Assembly: GCF_051955275.1 (NCBI RefSeq)
Contig: NZ_JBQCGW010000009.1
Span: forward strand, 1 to 64,000
DNA length: 64,000 bases
DNA from: Pseudobacter sp051955275
GTDB taxonomy: Bacteria > Bacteroidota > Bacteroidia > Chitinophagales > Chitinophagaceae
Direction: 5' to 3'
Shown: piece by piece, positions 62,760 to 64,000 of the stretch
How the letters are laid out: each line of letters begins with the position of its first letter
How positions within the stretch are numbered: position 1 is the first letter of the stretch
Position numbers and translations under genes: made by a program
The notes under the pieces: model-generated
What the model saw: only the letters and a program-made list of their open reading frames with translations
What the model was told of the DNA's origin: nothing
Databases searched by the model: none

Positions 62760-63639
62760 ATGCACAACACGTTTCTGGTAACTTGCGATAGGCCAAAGGC
62801 GTAATCCCCTCCTTCTTCCTGAAAACTTTTGTAAAATAAGAGAAATCATCATAGCCAAGCCAGATGGAAATGTCCTGTACGCTCATGGTTGTTTGCCGCA
62901 ACAGGCTTTTAGCTTCCAGTAAAATATAATCAAGAATGATGGTCTTGGCAGATCTCCCTGTTACCGTCTGCAGGATCTCGCTGAGGTATTTCGGAGGAAG
63001 ATGTAATTCTTTTGCATAAAAGGCAACCGACTTCTGCTGGAGGTAACATTCCGCCAAACGCTTCTGAAAATGATTCGCCACTTTCTGATGAACAGCAAAG
63101 GAAGTATTGGCCTGAAGGCCAGGTGAACTATGGCATTCAGCCACCACCAGCAGCATGGAATAGATCACTTCAACAGCCTTGCTTCTATTATTGCGGAACT
63201 GCTTAAGTACGATGAAAAGGTCCTTCAGTTGTTGCCGGTTCAGGTCATTGATCCTGATCATATGATTCCCTCCGGGCTGAAAGGAAGGCAATGAACGAAG
63301 CCAGTTGTTTTTGGTCTCATCCAGGAAAATATCCTCCGCAAAATAAACGGTATCGAACTGTCCGCCGCTCCCACCCAGCCACTGGCAAACGATACCAGGC
63401 CCAACAGTAGAAAGGCTACCAGACTGCGTTTCAAAGATGGTACTGCCGATCTGCACTTCCGCATGGTGTGCGGAATAATTCAAACCAATACCATACATGA
63501 ATGTGCGGAACGGAAAGCCAACTGTAACACCCCTGTACTCATCTTCACTGGCGATAAAAAAAGACCCTGCGAATTTCTGTTGCTCTGTTTGTAAATAATC
63601 AAATACGTTCCTGCTTTTCAGTGCTGCTTGCTCCAACAT
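62737..63639 (-). CDS. AraC-family transcriptional regulator
   Basis: 300 residues. The N-terminal 190 residues form a sensing domain with no clear cupin motif. The C-terminal HTH pair covers about residues 195-290: VAFYAKELHLPPKYLSEIL, TMSVQDISIWLGYDDFSYFTKVFRKKEGITPLAYRK. It is convergent with the fucosidase gene and overlaps it by 23 bp. Control of the fucosidase/SusCD locus is a fair guess only. Confidence 0.88.
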   Translation of the reverse strand: MLEQAALKSRNVFDYLQTEQQKFAGSFFIASEDEYRGVTVGFPFRTFMYGIGLNYSAHHAEVQIGSTIFETQSGSLSTVGPGIVCQWLGGSGGQFDTVYFAEDIFLDETKNNWLRSLPSFQPGGNHMIRINDLNRQQLKDLFIVLKQFRNNRSKAVEVIYSMLLVVAECHSSPGLQANTSFAVHQKVANHFQKRLAECYLQQKSVAFYAKELHLPPKYLSEILQTVTGRSAKTIILDYILLEAKSLLRQTTMSVQDISIWLGYDDFSYFTKVFRKKEGITPLAYRKLPETCCAFISPALQ

Positions 63640-63750
63640 TGATCAAGAATAAGTGTTTAGACATTAAAAAGTATTCTAATAAAGATAGCGGGATTTGCAG
63701 GTTAAAAAAAAGCAGCGCAGGGCAATTGACATTTATCAGAAAAGTGATCC

Positions 63751-64000
63751 TCATTTCAATTTATACACAGCAGTGATGGTATGATTTCCTTTAGCTGATT
63801 TGAAACTGTATTGCACGGTCATTTTACCGGCATTCACTTCCTTTATAACCACCGTCTGGGGTTTGGAGGTTTCATAATGTTTAGAAGTCAGTTGTCTGGT
63901 GGCAGCATCATACGTCCAGGTACCGGATTCAGTAACCAGCTCTTCTTCTTCATCACAACGATTCTTTCCATCATGTTTCATGATCTTACCACCGGATTTG
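63751..64000 (-). CDS. Lipocalin-like protein, N-terminus off the right edge
   Basis: The frame is open from the right edge to the stop at 63751-63753. The ATG at 63981 is internal, because KSGGKI is encoded in frame before it. NRCDEEE, GTWTYDAATRQLTSKH and HTITAVYKL fit the small lipocalin-like domain (PF13648 type) of secreted Bacteroidota proteins. At least 82 residues are present. The signal peptide should lie outside. Confidence 0.6.
   Translation of the reverse strand, partial: KSGGKIMKHDGKNRCDEEEELVTESGTWTYDAATRQLTSKHYETSKPQTVVIKEVNAGKMTVQYSFKSAKGNHTITAVYKLK

Overview
The window looks like chromosomal DNA from a member of the Bacteroidota, most likely the family Chitinophagaceae. The evidence is a SusC/SusD pair, several lipoproteins with a Lys/Asp-rich stretch after the lipidated Cys, genes without Shine-Dalgarno sequences, and many copies of the Bacteroidota -7 promoter box TAnnTTTG just upstream of genes. 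Base composition by eye is close to half GC. I see no rRNA, tRNA, CRISPR array, insertion sequence or prophage.

Layout. 0-5 kb: small lipoproteins, a secreted-type nuclease, two small XRE regulators, a DnaQ/GIY-YIG nuclease fusion and an unannotated 42-residue membrane protein with its own promoter and terminator. 5-17 kb: valS, a tandem pair of TIG/kelch surface lipoproteins, a metallopeptidase/beta-propeller/beta-barrel protein, a PrsW protease, a GNAT enzyme and a YhhQ-type queuosine-precursor transporter. 17-34.5 kb: a large surface-polysaccharide region. It has a rightward group (GT4, YfhO, compact SDR, GT4), a leftward eight-gene operon building and transferring a CDP-activated, probably 3-C-methylated 6-deoxyhexose, a rightward Wzx-type flippase, and a GT plus FdtA/FdtB group for a 3-amino-3,6-dideoxyhexose. 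34.5-44.6 kb: mostly housekeeping genes (mqnA, purB, prfC, tsaD, a TrmN6-type methyltransferase), a YitT protein, a ParE-type toxin-antitoxin pair, an aldose epimerase and a MacB-like permease. 44.6-48.9 kb: a second polysaccharide operon with an ABC exporter (Wzm/Wzt) and two GT2 enzymes. 48.9-53 kb: an AlaDH/PNT-type dehydrogenase, an Upf1-like helicase and aquaporin. 53-64 kb: a glycan-use locus with a third TIG/kelch lipoprotein, an orphan LytTR regulator, SusD, SusC, a GH29 alpha-L-fucosidase, an AraC regulator and a lipocalin-like protein cut by the window edge.

How the genes work together. Two export routes for surface glycans lie in one window (Wzx flippase and Wzm/Wzt ABC exporter). 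They come with dedicated sugar-nucleotide genes that make two different deoxysugars. On the uptake side, SusCD plus the secreted fucosidase form a small polysaccharide-utilisation locus.

The least explained items are a roughly 116-nt element at 34469-34584 that folds on paper into one closing helix and four hairpins, the metallopeptidase/propeller/barrel protein at 12-15 kb, and a group of -7 boxes only 4-9 nt from start codons, which suggests leaderless mRNAs. I found no clear-cut new defence or mobile system. All identifications come from reading motifs and protein sequence by eye; no database search was run.
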